NCBI RefSeq assembly: GCF_014356525.2
Contig: NC_052515.1
Location: forward strand, 16,686,993 to 16,750,992
From: Nilaparvata lugens
Taxonomy: Eukaryota > Arthropoda > Insecta > Hemiptera > Delphacidae
Direction: 5' to 3'
DNA length: 64,000 nucleotides
In this document: positions 35,334 to 47,759 of the stretch, in pieces
Numbering within the stretch: position 1 is the stretch's first letter
Layout of the letters: the number at the start of each line of letters is the position of its first letter
Translations under genes and position numbers: made by a program
Notes under the pieces: generated by a model
Database searches by the model: none
What the model saw: only the letters and a program-made list of their open reading frames with translations
What the model was told of the DNA's origin: nothing

Positions 35334-36466
35334 GACAATATAGTGGATGAAGGATACTTATTACCACTGATTCAACCCGTAAACTAATGTTTATCTAGTC
35401 CATGTTACTACTTATGGAAATAGAAGGATTTAAATAGACGAAGAAGAAGGACTTGGAGCGGATGATAGTAGGATGGAGAAAAATGATATACATTTTTAGT
35501 AAAATAATTTGTTGAGAAAAAAATGAAAATATAAATTAATTTGTTTTAAACTATTGTTTTAAGAGTTATTCAATGGATGGAATTGGAGCATTTGAATGAA
35601 GATTTCACAAGGAATAGATCGGAGAGCTAGAATGAAATTCGAAAGTGTAACATGACTGACAAAATAAAGTCTAATAATTATGAAAGCAGAGTAATAGAGA
35701 AGAGTAAAATTGTTCCAGAAGACGGAGTCAAATAAGGAGAAAAGCAGTGATGAAAATAGTGGAAGGTGGTGAAAAAGTGAGATTGTTATGGGGAGAAAAA
35801 TTGTAGGAACAGGGAGAGAAAATATAAAAGATAAGGAGATGTAAGGATTCAGAGAATATGGAGATAAAAAATACTGTAGAGAGGGACAGAAGTGTCCAAA
35901 ACACAAGTTGTTGAAGGCAGGCAGATGGAGAAATATATTCTTCTCTGCTCCCACAGGAAGGAAAGGAGAAAGATTCAGCAAGAGTGAAATAGTGTATGGG
36001 TTGAAAGAAGAGAGTAAAGGGAGAAAGCATCATTTGTCCAGCTCTATAACGAGACCCGATTGAAAACGTGAGACCTTTGTAATCTGATTGTAATCTGATA
36101 CGTTTCCAAAATAGAGGGACTGCCAACACTATGATTATTTTGCTCCTCAAAAAACCCACTTGTACACATAGTATCGTTATATTATATTGCTAAGGATATT
36201 CTGCATTGTACCTATAACTATATACGTGATGAAGAGTTGCATAATCCACCTCTTTTTGTTGGGGCTACTCTTGAAAATCAAGGAATAAAAATTCAAGTAC
36301 CTTTTTTTAAAATTGTTTGAAAATGTTATTCAATTGAACATCAATAAGCCAATTCTAGATAGAATCATGCAAATAGCAATTCAAAATGTATCGTCCTAGT
36401 TTTTCAAACCATATGAATATACAAACATGTGATCAGAAACAAGAAGTCAGCAAAAGTATTTATTGA
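35334..36466. other. Unannotated DNA, GA-rich in part
   Basis: Purine-rich on plus at 35660-36030, giving pyrimidine-coded open frames on minus (140 and 143 codons, Ser/Phe/Leu-rich) that I consider spurious. Confidence 0.3.
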
Positions 36467-37824
36467 AGTTTATTCGATTGTACTTAATAATGACATGAAT
36501 GTCGAAAAATATCGTAAGTAAAGAATTGTTCAACAAAAAGGTACTAAGATTTTGACATTGTATGATTTTGTATATTTCACAGTGAATAACAGTGTAGAAA
36601 TACAAGGAAACTCAAATTTTAACAGAAAATTAAATAAACATGGACAAGTTCAGACACATTTTCAAAGGTCAAAGTTGTTTTTTGCCATACAGGACGGCAG
36701 AATGCATATACGCATAGATATCAGCTTGGCAAAAAGAAATAAAATAATAGTCGAAGCCTGAGGAAATTGTGAAAACATGAGATAAAAGGTGTATTATTCC
36801 ATTAAACTTGAATACTTTCACAAATTGAATGTCAGCGTAGACTCTGAATAAAAACTGTAATGAACGTTTTTTAAATCACCTTGAAGATTTAAAAAAATGA
36901 CCCCACCTCATCAAGGGTCCTAAGTACTAGATGCAATCTTTTTCAACTGAATAGACTTGGTATCGAAGTATTTAGGAACAATCTTCATATAAGAAGTTTT
37001 CTCATTTCGAGCTACAGAAAAAACTCCCAGACATTACCGAATAGGCTAGGCTTATTTTCTTCTGTCTATTATTATTATGCGAATAGCATGGAGCAGTGAT
37101 TGAGTGGTAGAATGGAGATAGCTGTCTAAACTTCGACATGTCAACAAATGAAAAAGTCATTAATTCACTCTAATTTGGTAACTGCATTCTAATCAGTGAG
37201 AAATCTTAATTTCAGATATAAGGTGTCAAGTTTGACATTCAAGATTGTTCAGCCAAAGCATGTCAATCGTTATTTTATATTGTATTGGATTTCTTTTCTC
37301 AATAAGTTATTTAAACTAGTATTCAATATTTTGGAAATGACTTACATTCCATAATATACAACAATGCATTCAACAACAGGTGCTGGTATCTTGTTGCAGT
37401 ATCGCTGGAATGTCTCCAATGGATTCCGATGAGAAATTTATAAGTCCCCACTCGATACAAGGGCTGAAATGATGCTATAAACAGGTGGGCTCCATCCAAG
37501 TAATTTTGCGGTCACAAGGCCTGCTGTTTGCAATATGTGCTTCTCCTATTGACTCTCTCTCACTCACACACTCTCTCACACATACACACACTCTCTCTCC
37601 TCTCTCAGTCATCCTTACTCTCTAGCACTCTAACTCTCTCTACTCACCCTCTCTCACAAACTCCCGTTCTACTCAATCTCTTTCACTCATTTTCTCTCTC
37701 TTTCTGCCTTCATCACATTCCCACTTCGTCACCCGTTTTCTTTCTCTTACTCTCTCCCTCTATTGTAATCTCATCCCTCTCACTTTCATCATCACTCTGT
37801 TTCTCTCTTTAGTGTGCTTTTCTT
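36467..37824 (+). repeat. 1.36-kb direct repeat, copy A
   Basis: Runs from AGTTTATTCGATTG to AGTGTGCTTTTCTT and matches 39575-40934 closely in the same orientation. It contains a (CT/CACT)n tract at about 37550-37800. A Penelope-like AAAAAGGTACTAAGATTTT word sits near 36535. Confidence 0.85.
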
Positions 37825-39571
37825 GTAAACAAATGGTATGCAATTGGAGGACTTTCGAAAGCACATGGCTAATTGTTGTAAAGGGAGAAACAACTTATAA
37901 ACCCCATAAAAAACTATTATCTGTAATGAAATATACTTGAACCACCAAATAAAAATAAATTTAATATTAAGGGAGTAGGATGTTCCTAGGCGCATGGATA
38001 CAGTAGTGAATTTGCATGAACCAATCAAATTGCAGTAATCGATGGGCGGCAATAGAGAGCCGATCAAATGTATTTATAAATATTTCTATAAATGATAAGA
38101 TTTTATAAATTATTACTATTCAGTTTATGTATCGGATATGGTCCGAGAAAATATAAAATATCATACCTAAGATATAGGTAATAATTTAGTAGATTGGCAC
38201 GGACTATTTGAACCTTTAAATGGCGTAGTAGCGAATTATTAAATATATGTAAATTTGTAAGTCGGAAATGAAAATTGTAGAAAAAGAGTAGAACCGCCCA
38301 CTTGCCTGCCAGACACCACTATGGAACACACTAAATTTGTAGAGCACAAGACCCTTTATTACATTGTACTTTTGAAAGACTTAAAGTTTAAATTCATTAA
38401 TTAATTTTCCATAAGACTGTGATGCTGCATTAAAGCAAGGTCATTTAAACATTATTTATTCCTTGGAGAGAGACTTCGTCCACCCGAAAACCAGAACGAC
38501 CAGGAAATTTCGGATCGCCGCCAACATTTAAAAATTCGCAGTGAGTGATAAATTGTCGAAATATATAAAGTTAGGGCGCCCTCAGTGCTTCGAGTGGAAA
38601 CAATATAAAAAGCTAGCTCGTCGGAAAGGTTATAAATATTAAAAATTATATAAAACTTGCGAAAGTCTTAAGAAGGTAAAGAAAATATTTTATTGGATGA
38701 GAACATATCCGAAGGGTGCCAGATTAAAGGAATATTTAATTTTAATCTTGTAATACAAATGCTCACTCAATCATTGATTCTATTCAACAATTTGTAATGA
38801 TATAATGTAGCTCTTGTTCACTGGATGAATTGATTTATCTATTCCATCGGAGGCCGAACCTTAAGCCCTAAGAGATTTTATAAAATTATTGGAACATACT
38901 GAAATCTATAGAAATTATATATTTTTTATGATTTACCAATTTATATTTTATGATTTTTGGAAAGAAGATATAAAGTGAGATTTTCTAAATCGACAAGCAA
39001 CACAAGTCGATACCTAAGCTGCATACAAATAAATGCATATTATCAATGAATAAAAAAGCACATGGTAACGTTTCGTGCTAAGAGCTAAAAAGTAGTGTAC
39101 CAGTTTGTGATATTTTATTTTGATATATTTATTCTTGTATTGTGTGTGTTTGTTGCTCTATACGTTTCACATTATCTGTTTTTTAATATTTATTCGTGCA
39201 ATATATGTATCAATACTTTATGATGTATCCTTATTCAATTCCCCAATACCATGCATGACAATCTCATATCTATTTATAAATTATCAGCATTGAGTTATTA
39301 AGAAAGTTACCATCCGATTTTATCATTAATGGAATAAGCTGGTTTACTCAGCAATATATTGCATTGTTAATTAATCTCTGGAAATAATACATTCTAAAGA
39401 TTTCTATAAATTGTCCAAGAGCAATAAATTGCAGGAGCTCCTGAGCGAGCCTATAAGGATTTTATCGAAGTTGTGTTCTAAAAAACTACAATCAGACTAA
39501 TATATTTTTGCACTCATGCTTTACCGATTGTAGCCAAGCCAGGCAAATTGTTATTCATATAAAATAACGTC
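37825..39571 (+). mobile_element. Diverged LTR fragment of the TGTAACA long-LTR family
   Basis: Aligns along its length with 27200-28843 from ACAAATGGTATGCAATTGGA to ATAAAATAACGTCATAAG. It includes ATGGGCGGCAATAG (CCAAT/TATA region before it) and GGGCGCCCTCAGTGCTTCGA at 38573. It lacks the first ~300 bases of the LTR, is the most diverged copy here, and sits between the two copies of the 1.36-kb repeat. Confidence 0.7.
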
Positions 39572-39574
39572 ATA

Positions 39575-40934
39575 AGTTTATTTAATATACTTGATAATGA
39601 CATAAATGTCGAAAAATATCGTTAGTAAAGAATTGTTTAACAAAAAGGTACTAAGATTTTTATTTTTTGACATTGTATGATTGAGTATATTTCACAGTGA
39701 ATAACAGTGTAAAAATACAAGGAAACTCAAATTTTAACAGAAAATTAAATAAACATGGACAAATTTGGACACATTTTCAAAGGTCAAGTTGTTTTCTGCC
39801 ATACAGGACGGCAGAATGCATTTACGCATAGATATCAGGTTGGCAAAAAGGAATAAATAATACTCGAAGCCTGAGGAAATTGTGAAAACATGATATAAAA
39901 GGTGTATTATTCCATTAAACTTAAATTCTTTCACAAATTAAATGTCAGCGTAGACTCTAAATAAAACCTGTAATGAACGTTTTTTAAATCACCTTGAAGA
40001 TTTAAAAAAAATGACCTCACTTCATCAAGGGTCCTAAGTACTAGATGCAATCTTTTTCAACTGAGTGAGACTGAGTAACGAAGTATTTAGAAATGATCTT
40101 CATATAATGAAATTTTCTCATTTCGAGCTACAGAAAAAACTCCCAGACATTACCTAATAGGCTAGGCTTATTTTCTTCTGTCTATTATTATTATGCGTAT
40201 AGCATGGAGCAGTGATTGAGTGGTTGAATGAAGATAAACCTCGACATGTCAACAAATGAAAAAGTCATTAATTCACTCTAATTTGGTAACTGCATTCTAA
40301 TCAGTGAGAAATCTTAATTTCAGATATAAGGTGTCAAGTTTGACATTCAAGATTGTACAGCCAAAGCATGTCAATCGTTATTTTATATTGTATTGGATTT
40401 CTTCTCTCAATAAGTTATTTAACTAGTATTCAATATTTTGGAAATGACTTACATTCCATAATATACAACAATGCATTCAACAACAGGTGCTGGTATCTTG
40501 TTGCAGTATCGCTGGAATGTCTCCAATGGATTCCGATGAGAAATTTATAAGTCCCCACTCGATACAAGGGCTGAAATGATGCTATAAACAGGTGGGCTCT
40601 ATCCAAGTAATTTTGCGGTCACAAGGCCTGCTGTTTGCGATATGTGCTTCTCCTATTGTCTCTCTCTCACTCACACACTCTCTCACACATACACACACTC
40701 TTTCACCCTCTCTCAGTCATCCTTACTCTCTAACACTCTCACTCACTCTACTCACTCTCTCTCTCACAATCTCTCGTTCTACTCACTCTCTTTCACTCAT
40801 TTTCTCTCTCTTTCTGCCTTCGTCACATTCTCACCTCGTCACCCGTTTTCTTTCTCTTACTCTCTCTCTCTATTGTAATCTCATCCGTCTCACTTTCATC
40901 ATCACTCTGTTTCTCTCTTTAGTGTGCTTTTCTT
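39575..40934 (+). repeat. 1.36-kb direct repeat, copy B
   Basis: Direct copy of 36467-37824, offset 3108 bases, with a few percent difference by eye. Confidence 0.85.
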
Positions 40935-41354
40935 ATTGAATGGAGAGACGTGTTGAAAGCCAAGAGAGGCCAACCGGATATTGCTCTAGTGAGTTCAACT
41001 TCAAACTGTCGACATTGGTTGAACGGGAAGCCATGATGATGTTTGTGAGGCTGGCTGACAGTTTGGAGTGAATGAATGTGACTATAGCTGTAGCCGATGT
41101 CGGATGAGACTAACACAAATTGCTCGCATGTTGAACGAGTGGAGGGGATTGTTAAGGGATGGTGTAGAGAGTTTGGAAAAGCATGGGAAATGAGTGAGGA
41201 AAGATTGTATGAAACGAGGGAATGAGAAGGAGGAGAAGAAGAAAGAGTAGGAGGAGGAGAAGGAGGAGGAGGCAGAAGAGGAGGAGGAACAAGAAGAAGA
41301 AGAAGAAGAAGAAGAAGGATGAGGAGGAGGTGGAGGATAGATAGATGGATAAAT
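40935..41354. other. Unannotated DNA with a GGA/GAA-rich block
   Basis: Purine-rich at 41220-41340. A hairpin-like word GCTGACAGTTTGGAGTGAAT at 41054 resembles 4403-4422. Confidence 0.3.
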
Positions 41355-41600
41355 GTAAATATAAAGGAAAATAAAAATCTCAGTACCCTTTTTGAAACAT
41401 TTTATCACAACATGTTGCAACATTGATGCCATTTTCAAGTGATATGAAGTAAATAAATAAATACTGCTGGAAGATTCTTATTCATTTATAAAATATTAGA
41501 AACATATTGTGATAAAATATTTCAAAAAGGGTACTGAGATTTTTATTTTTCTTTATATTTATATTACAAGTAGCCCTATACAGAAAAGAGATGAATAATA
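41355..41600. mobile_element. Inverted pair of Penelope-like terminal fragments
   Basis: 41366-41445 carries CTCAGTACCCTTTTTGAAAC and GATGCCATTTTCAAGTGATA. 41507-41600 carries the reverse complement (TTTCAAAAAGGGTACTGAGA) and continues to AGTAGCCCTATACAG, as at 2185. The two halves face each other around a ~60-base spacer. The class is inferred. Confidence 0.4.
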
Positions 41601-41669
41601 TGGATAAATGTCTTTTATTTTGACTTATAACATTACAAAAAGTGTTGTGGGCGAAGTTGAGCAATAATA

Positions 41670-42010
41670 GCCCCCTCAAGGAGGAAGAGGAGGAGGAGGA
41701 GGAGGTGGATGTGGAGGAGGAGGAGGAGGAGGAGGTGAAGGAGGAGGAGGAGGAAGAGCGGAGTAGTCGCCACCCCTTGTGCTAAAGGTGTTGGATGAAA
41801 AGCGTTGTTTTAACAATTTACACTTCTAAGAGCGTATATCTCGAAAACTGTTTGGAATATCACAAAACTCCATCAAAAAAATATTATAGAGATTTATCAA
41901 GCTTTATTCTAAAGTTTGTCATGTCGGTTGAATGCATTTTTCTCAAATTTTTTTCAAATCCCATTGCAATCTAGTCTAAAAAGACTAATGAGCAATTTTT
42001 CCTTATATAA
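41670..42010 (+). repeat. GGA-rich tract followed by a partial satellite monomer
   Basis: 41675-41757 is (GGA)n-rich. From 41757 the sequence CACCCCTTGTGCTAAAGGTG then TATATCTCGAAAACTGTTTG matches the 46690 copy of the ~520-bp repeat. Confidence 0.6.
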
Positions 42011-42462
42011 TAAATGGTTAAATATTAATAAGATAGGTAGTTCTCACCAGGACTACTACTTCTAGCACTAACTTGGATTAACAAAGATAATAATAGTAAT
42101 ATATATATTGTGATGAATCTTTTGAGTAAATCTCATGAAGGAAAGAATTAACTAGAAAAATTATAATTACCCTTATAAAATAGAAGGTTGCCAAAGAACA
42201 GTAGCACCCAAGCGATAAGGCTTTCTTATCAACAGCTGAGTATAAGATAAGAGTACCGTTTTGTACTACGCATTTTTCCAAAGAATTATTTAATAAAATT
42301 ATAATCATTTTGCAAATTAGGTACAAATCATTTATGAATTGCTCATTGCGCTTTTGGAGGTTACATTTGTTTAAAATTGACCAGATGTTTTGTAGCAGCT
42401 CAGACACAGCTGACTGACTCAATATATTATAAATGTCATGCCAGGTTTTCATGCAAACTATA
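42011..42462. other. Unannotated AT-rich DNA
   Basis: Flank of the Helitron. A 139-codon open frame on minus (42497-42078) overlaps the Helitron end and has no recognisable domain. Confidence 0.3.
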
Positions 42463-43117
42463 TCTATATATATAAAAGCGGAATGGCACTCACTCACTGA
42501 CTGACTGACTCACTCACTCACTCACTCACTCGCATAACTAAAAATCTACCGGACCAAAACGTTAAAATTTGGTAGGTATGTTCAGTTGGCCCTTTAGAGG
42601 CGCACTAAGAAAATCTTTAAACTCTAAGGGTTGTTTTTAAGGGTTTAAAGTTCGTCTTTTAGCATGTATATTCTCTTCTCCCAATTCTTATTATAATGGA
42701 AATTCCATATCATATGTTACTATAGAAATATAATCTAGATAGAGTACCTCTTCGAAACAGTTGTTAACTGGCAATAAATTAACAATTTTGTCAGGTTGGC
42801 ATTAAGTTGAGTTGACTTTGTTAGGTTGGCACCAAGTTGAAGATTCAAATGCATTAATTTATCGCGGAAAAATTGATTGGGCACTGCTACTTCAATCCTG
42901 GGAATATTATATTACTAGCCGTCAGACTCGCTTGCCCTCGCATATCCGTTTAGCCAGACGTTTAGTCTGGACCCCCGACTGGATTGTCCCAACATGATAA
43001 AATGCAGGCGAGGAAGCGAGCCTGCTAATCTCATTCTTGAACGATCCAGTCGGGGGTCCAGGGGGCGGAGCCCCCTGGCTAGACGGATATGGCGAGCGAA
43101 GCAAGCCTGACGGCTAG
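42463..43117 (+). mobile_element. Non-autonomous Helitron
   Basis: Starts TCTATATATATAAAAGCG after an A and ends GACGGCTAG before a T. It has the same (CTCA/CTGA)n tract, GAACTGTTTCGAAG-like interior and 3' foldback as the copy at 5362. No coding. Confidence 0.8.
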
Positions 43118-43341
43118 TATTATTTCTAAAATTAAGACTATTCAAAAGGATAAAGAATTTCAAATAGAAAAATAAAATGTATGGTATTGTTAAAATTTAT
43201 TTATTACTCACGAAATACATTATAATGTAAATGTTATTGTACGAACTAGGTCATAGCATGAATATGGTATTACTGATAAGAGCAGCAAAAAAAATTATAA
43301 TAGTTTCAAATGTAATAAGAATCGTATAGAAATATTAAATA

Positions 43342-44026
43342 CTAGCCGTCAGGCTCGCTTCGCTCGCCATATCCGTCTAGCCAGGGGGCTCCACCCCCTG
43401 GACCCCCGACTGGATCGTCAAGAATGAGATCAGCAGGCTCGCTTTGCTCGCCTGCATTTTTCATTTGAGCATTTTTATCATATATGTTAGGACTATCCAG
43501 TCGGGGTCCAGACTAAACGTCTGGCTAAACGGATATGGCGAGCTAAGCTAGCTTGACGGCTAGTAATATAATATTCCCAGGATAAGTAGCAGTGCCCAAT
43601 CAATTTTTCCGCGATAAATGCATTTAATCTTCAACTTGGTTCCAACCTAACAAAGTCAACTCAACTTAATGCCAACCTGACAAAATTATTAATTTAGTTG
43701 CCAGTTAACAACTTTTTCGAAGTGGTACTCTATCTAGATTATAGTTCTATAGTAACATATGATATGGAAATTCATTATAATTAAGAGATTGGGAGAAGAA
43801 GGATATACATGCTAAAAGACGAATATTAAACCCTTAAAAACAACCCTTAGAGTTAAAATATTGTAAAAAGATTTCTTAGTGCGCCTCTAAAGGGCCAATT
43901 GAACATACCTACCAAATTTGAACGTTTTTGGTCCGGCAGATTTTTAGTTATGCGAGTGAGTGAGTGAGTGAGTGAGTCAGTCAGTCAGTCAGTGAGTGAG
44001 TGCCATTTCGCTTTTATATATATAGA
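43342..44026 (-). mobile_element. Non-autonomous Helitron, opposite orientation
   Basis: On minus it starts A|TCTATATATATAAAAGCG (44026 downwards) and ends CTAG|T at 43342. The ends of the 3' foldback are well kept. It lies tail to tail with the Helitron at 42463, 224 bases apart. Confidence 0.8.
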
Positions 44027-44299
44027 TGAATATTATTGTTTCAACTGAGTCACATGGTGAATGAATCTCTTTGGCAAGTCTAAGCCAATCATATGTCATA
44101 TGTCACATGTCATAGTTTGTTTTTTCGGTTCTTTTCCAAAATATTTCTTAATGTACGAATCTTCTCTATTCAAGTGATAATAAGTGAAATATCTGTTCTA
44201 TTTTTTTGTTTTGTAGCATCTAGATTGAAAATTTACTTTGTGAAATATTAGTGGTCTAAAATTTTGCAAAGTGAAGAGCTACAAGACTTAACCTATTTC

Positions 44300-44440
44300 G
44301 GACTATGTGTAACCATATCTAAATTGGGGAGAGGAATAGCACAAGGTTACCTTATTTTCCTCTCCCTATCATTTATATGATGTATACTTATTATATCAAT
44401 CAATAAAGAATAAAGAATCAATAAAGAAATAGCACCAAAA
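44300..44440 (+). mobile_element. 3' end of a LINE or similar retroposon
   Basis: GGGGAGAGGAATAGCACAAG, CTTATTTTCCTCTCCCTATC and then TCAATCAATAAAGAATAAAG with repeated AATAAAGAATC look like a retroposon 3' UTR with a simple tail. No coding part. Confidence 0.4.
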
Positions 44441-46250
44441 GTGATGATCGTTTGAAAACATCATATGTTAATCTGTTATCAGACAGCAACCCTGCCTTAT
44501 CATATATGCTAGTGCATGTACACTGTATAGGGGAACTGTATCTAGAGAATTAAGTAATTTAAAAAATTATACAAATGTTATTATTACTGTAATCAAAGGA
44601 TTAATTTATTGCTTGCCACTGACGTCATGCCCACGTCATAACCATTCTACCAATGGCAAATTTCATGCAATTAATTACACAGAGATTCTCAGAAAAGGTT
44701 CTAGTCAAAGGCTTAGAAGAAGGCAAGACACTTCCCTTTTGAAATCCTCACCATTAAGACCTTGTAAAAAGTTACAAGACCCATTAGTGAAATTTGTTCG
44801 ATTTTGTATATTTTATCTGTGAGCCAATATCTTAGGCTATTTATCTATTATTTTATAAATTTATTTCATCAGTCGATGATTAGAATTCAAAATTAATTAT
44901 TCTAATTTTATTTGGTGAAGGAGATATTTAATTAAAATTCCACACGTGCTGAGACCGAAGCCTGGACCAGCCACCGATCAAACAAAATTTGATCTAAAGG
45001 AACCACGACCGGCAAGAGGATTCACGTGAGTTTTATATTTTGGGGCCCCAATCTACGCTTTAAAAGAAAATACAGTGCAGAAAATATAACATTTTTCGTT
45101 AAAGTAATGGCCACGCCGACAAGCGGTTATAATTATTAAGATTCTAGATTTTATCTGATATAGAATTTATAAGAACTTGTAGTTGATTAACTATCCTCCG
45201 CTGCCAGAACCACGACCTGAGTAATTTTTTAAAATCTTTTATAATTTGTTTTCACTATTTTTTAAGAAAACTGTTAAAATTATCAATTATAAAAATCTGT
45301 TTGATCATGCATAGTGTCATGCGAGTACAAGAAATTTCTAATTATTTCTGTTATGTTAAACTATTTTCAATCTGATCCAAGCTCTAAATCTGCACTGTCA
45401 AATCATATATTTTATTATATTATATTTCCATTCGTCAATTCGTCTTCTGAGCTCGATTATTCTTAAGCCTGTCAATTATTGTGTCTGACACGTTCTATAT
45501 TATCAAGAACCGATCAAGTACGATCATTGAAATAATTGATTCAACCTGGATATTGGAACAGATCTAAGTGGAGTAGTGTGTGGGGTCAGATCGAGATTAC
45601 TCATTCTCTGTCCTTACCTGCTCATATATCAGCTTTTATCTGTTACCAACTTCGGCTTGGGAGCGAATTTTTCGACTGTATGACAGATGCAGCTGGAGAT
45701 CATATAATTCCTACCATAGAGCATAAAGCCCGACAAGACTCTGTTCTCGAAGTATATTCTGAACGATCTCTGGTCCTTAGTACCCTATTTTAATCCTTCG
45801 GAACTTATTAGAGACGCAGTACCGTGAATTATCTACATCGGGATTTTTGCTCGACCTGTATGATTTCATATGTTGTTTCATCACAGGTAATAGTTTTAAG
45901 ATATCTGTATTCAGTGTTTAGCGACCGCTACACTACCTCTGAAAATCTTATCATTATACAATCAGTCATAAGAAGAACAAGGTGAGCGAGTGTTTATGCC
46001 TCCCGCGATTCAGACGATTGTATCGATCTTGTAGAGACTCAATCAGTCTGGTATTCACTTAGCGTCCACGCACGCAAGTTCAAGTTTCTAACCTCAATAC
46101 TGGTGACTCAGTGCAAGATTCATTACACGTGGAGCTATATATTTGCAGCACAACACAATTGCCGATGCAACGTGAGGCATTTAAAATACAGCCCCACCAA
46201 TATAAATAAAGTATCATGTATTATAATATACACATTCACACTATCAACAC
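44441..46250. other. Unannotated, moderately AT-rich DNA
   Basis: 1.8 kb without a recognised family. Short open frames (69 codons at 44613, 85 codons at 45536) have no domain. Local features are an imperfect inverted repeat around 44966-44995 (TTGATC words) and CCACGACC words at 45003 and 45209, which also occur in the long-LTR family. Confidence 0.25.
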
Positions 46251-46254
46251 TGCT

Positions 46255-46655
46255 CTGCTTTTGACATTTTCACTCCACAACACTACACAACTCGAAGGGT
46301 TTGGTCCGCTCAATCTCGCAGCATATTATGGTGTGTCAAGTAGCTGAGCGACTTCTTCATTTTCATGCGTTGGATCCTGTCTGCATGCTTGCGTGCGAAG
46401 CGCCCAATCTCTGTTGCAACGAAATCCTTCTCCAGGTCTCTGTGAATGTCGGCGTTTCGGCTGAATCTTGGAGCATCGACGATGTTCCTCAAAACTTTGT
46501 TCTGGAATCGTTGGATTACATCGACGTTGCTCTTGCTGGCACAGCCCCAGAGTTGGATTCCATACATCCATATTGGTTTCAGGATTTGCTTGTAGAGAGA
46601 TCTTGTTGTAAGTTGAAAGAGCAGAATTTCGGCCTATCAACCAGTATATATTATT
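46255..46655 (-). pseudogene. Jockey-clade LINE RT C-terminal fragment
   Basis: On minus, one frame reads MYGIQLWGCASKSNVDVIQR and FQNKVLRNIVDAPRF, then ATEIGRFARKHADR. These are characteristic of the thumb and C-terminal domain of Jockey-type reverse transcriptases. Neighbouring frames supply RNSALSTYNKISL upstream and HENEEVAQLLD downstream. At least two frameshifts separate them. The catalytic palm is absent, so this is a short dead fragment. Confidence 0.8.
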
Positions 46656-46689
46656 TTTCTATATATGATACCTGATCTTCTCTCTTCTT

Positions 46690-47545
46690 CTTCACATGTG
46701 CTAAAGGTGTTGGATGAAAAACTGTTGTTTTAACAATTTTACACTTTTAAGAGCGCATATCTCGAAAACTGTTTGGAATAACACAAAGCTCCATCAAACA
46801 AATATTATAGAGAATTTATCAAGCTTCATTTCTAAATTGTTAGTCATGTCGGTTGAATGCATTTTTCTCAAAATATAAGTGTGTAAACATTGAAAATGCA
46901 ACTTTTGAACCACTATCATCCCTTTAGCACAAGGGGTGGCGATGGGAGCTATTGATATGTTCACCCCCTAACTGGTCCAAACAAAGCTGCATAGTCAAAA
47001 ATTGTGTTTAATACATTCCCTCCACATTCCTTCGTTAATTGGCCTATTGTTGCGAAACTGAAGATCTCACACTCAACACTAAAGGTGTTGCAACAATCGT
47101 GGGGAAGTGCGTAAACTTGTGAAATTATATATCAAATTGAAGGGAGCTTGATGCTCTATAAGCTCAGGTGATAATCAGCATGAATTTTTCCCATCTATAT
47201 TCAAAAAGTTACGAGAGCAAAAATAGCAAAAAACCTGGGGATACTGTTTTTTCAAAAATGTTACATTTTTGAAAGCGGATATCTCGAAACGTCAAACACA
47301 TAGAAAAACTTGTGGAATAAAATATTGTAGGGAATTATGTAAGCTTTCATTTTGTATAGATTGGTCATGTCCTTAAGATGCATAACTTTCGAGTTATATG
47401 CGAAAAACCAAAAAATGCAACCTTTGAACCAACAACACCTTGGCACAGTGGGTAGGAGTTGCGACTTTTGATATGTTTAACTCATCACTACCCTTAACAG
47501 AACTGCGGGGTCAAAAATTGTATATTCTGCTGCACGGTATTTAAG
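46690..47545 (+). repeat. ~520-bp satellite-like repeat, second dimer
   Basis: A partial first monomer (46690-47070) and a second (47071-47545), with the same landmarks as 11370-12405: ATATCTCGAAAACTG at 46758, AGCACAAGGGGTGG at 46926, CACTCAACACTAAAGGTGTT at 47071, AACTGCGGGGTCAAAAATTG at 47500. Confidence 0.7.
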
Positions 47546-47606
47546 CTTTCAGTCAATATTTCAATTCTTTTTTATTCAATACAGTATGAATATTCACCAC
47601 AACACA

Positions 47607-47752
47607 GAGGCCCGGTTTCACGAAAACTGGTTGAATTTTAATCGTGATTAATTTTACCAGAATCAATCAGAGAGAGTTTTTTTATTTGGAAGGAGGCTTC
47701 TTTGAATGATTCTAGTGGAATTAATCACGATTAAAATTTAATCGGCGTGTGT
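47607..47752. mobile_element. MITE with GGCCCGGTTTCACG end
   Basis: AGGCCCGGTTTCACGAAAAC and TTTTAATCGTGATTAATTTT on the left pair with AATTAATCACGATTAAAATT on the right. A hairpin-forming element of about 146 bp related to that at 24487. The right end is less well kept. Confidence 0.6.
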
Positions 47753-47759
47753 GAATGAC

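Noticed and set aside
37380..37560. Possible exon within the 1.36-kb repeat (minus, ...SPPVYSIISALVSSGDL)
   Set aside because: The only candidate acceptor is preceded by a purine rather than a pyrimidine tract, no donor or domain is found, and both copies are part of a repeat.
42078..42497. 139-codon open frame on minus
   Set aside because: AT-rich, overlaps the 5' end of a Helitron, no recognisable domain or homologous copy.
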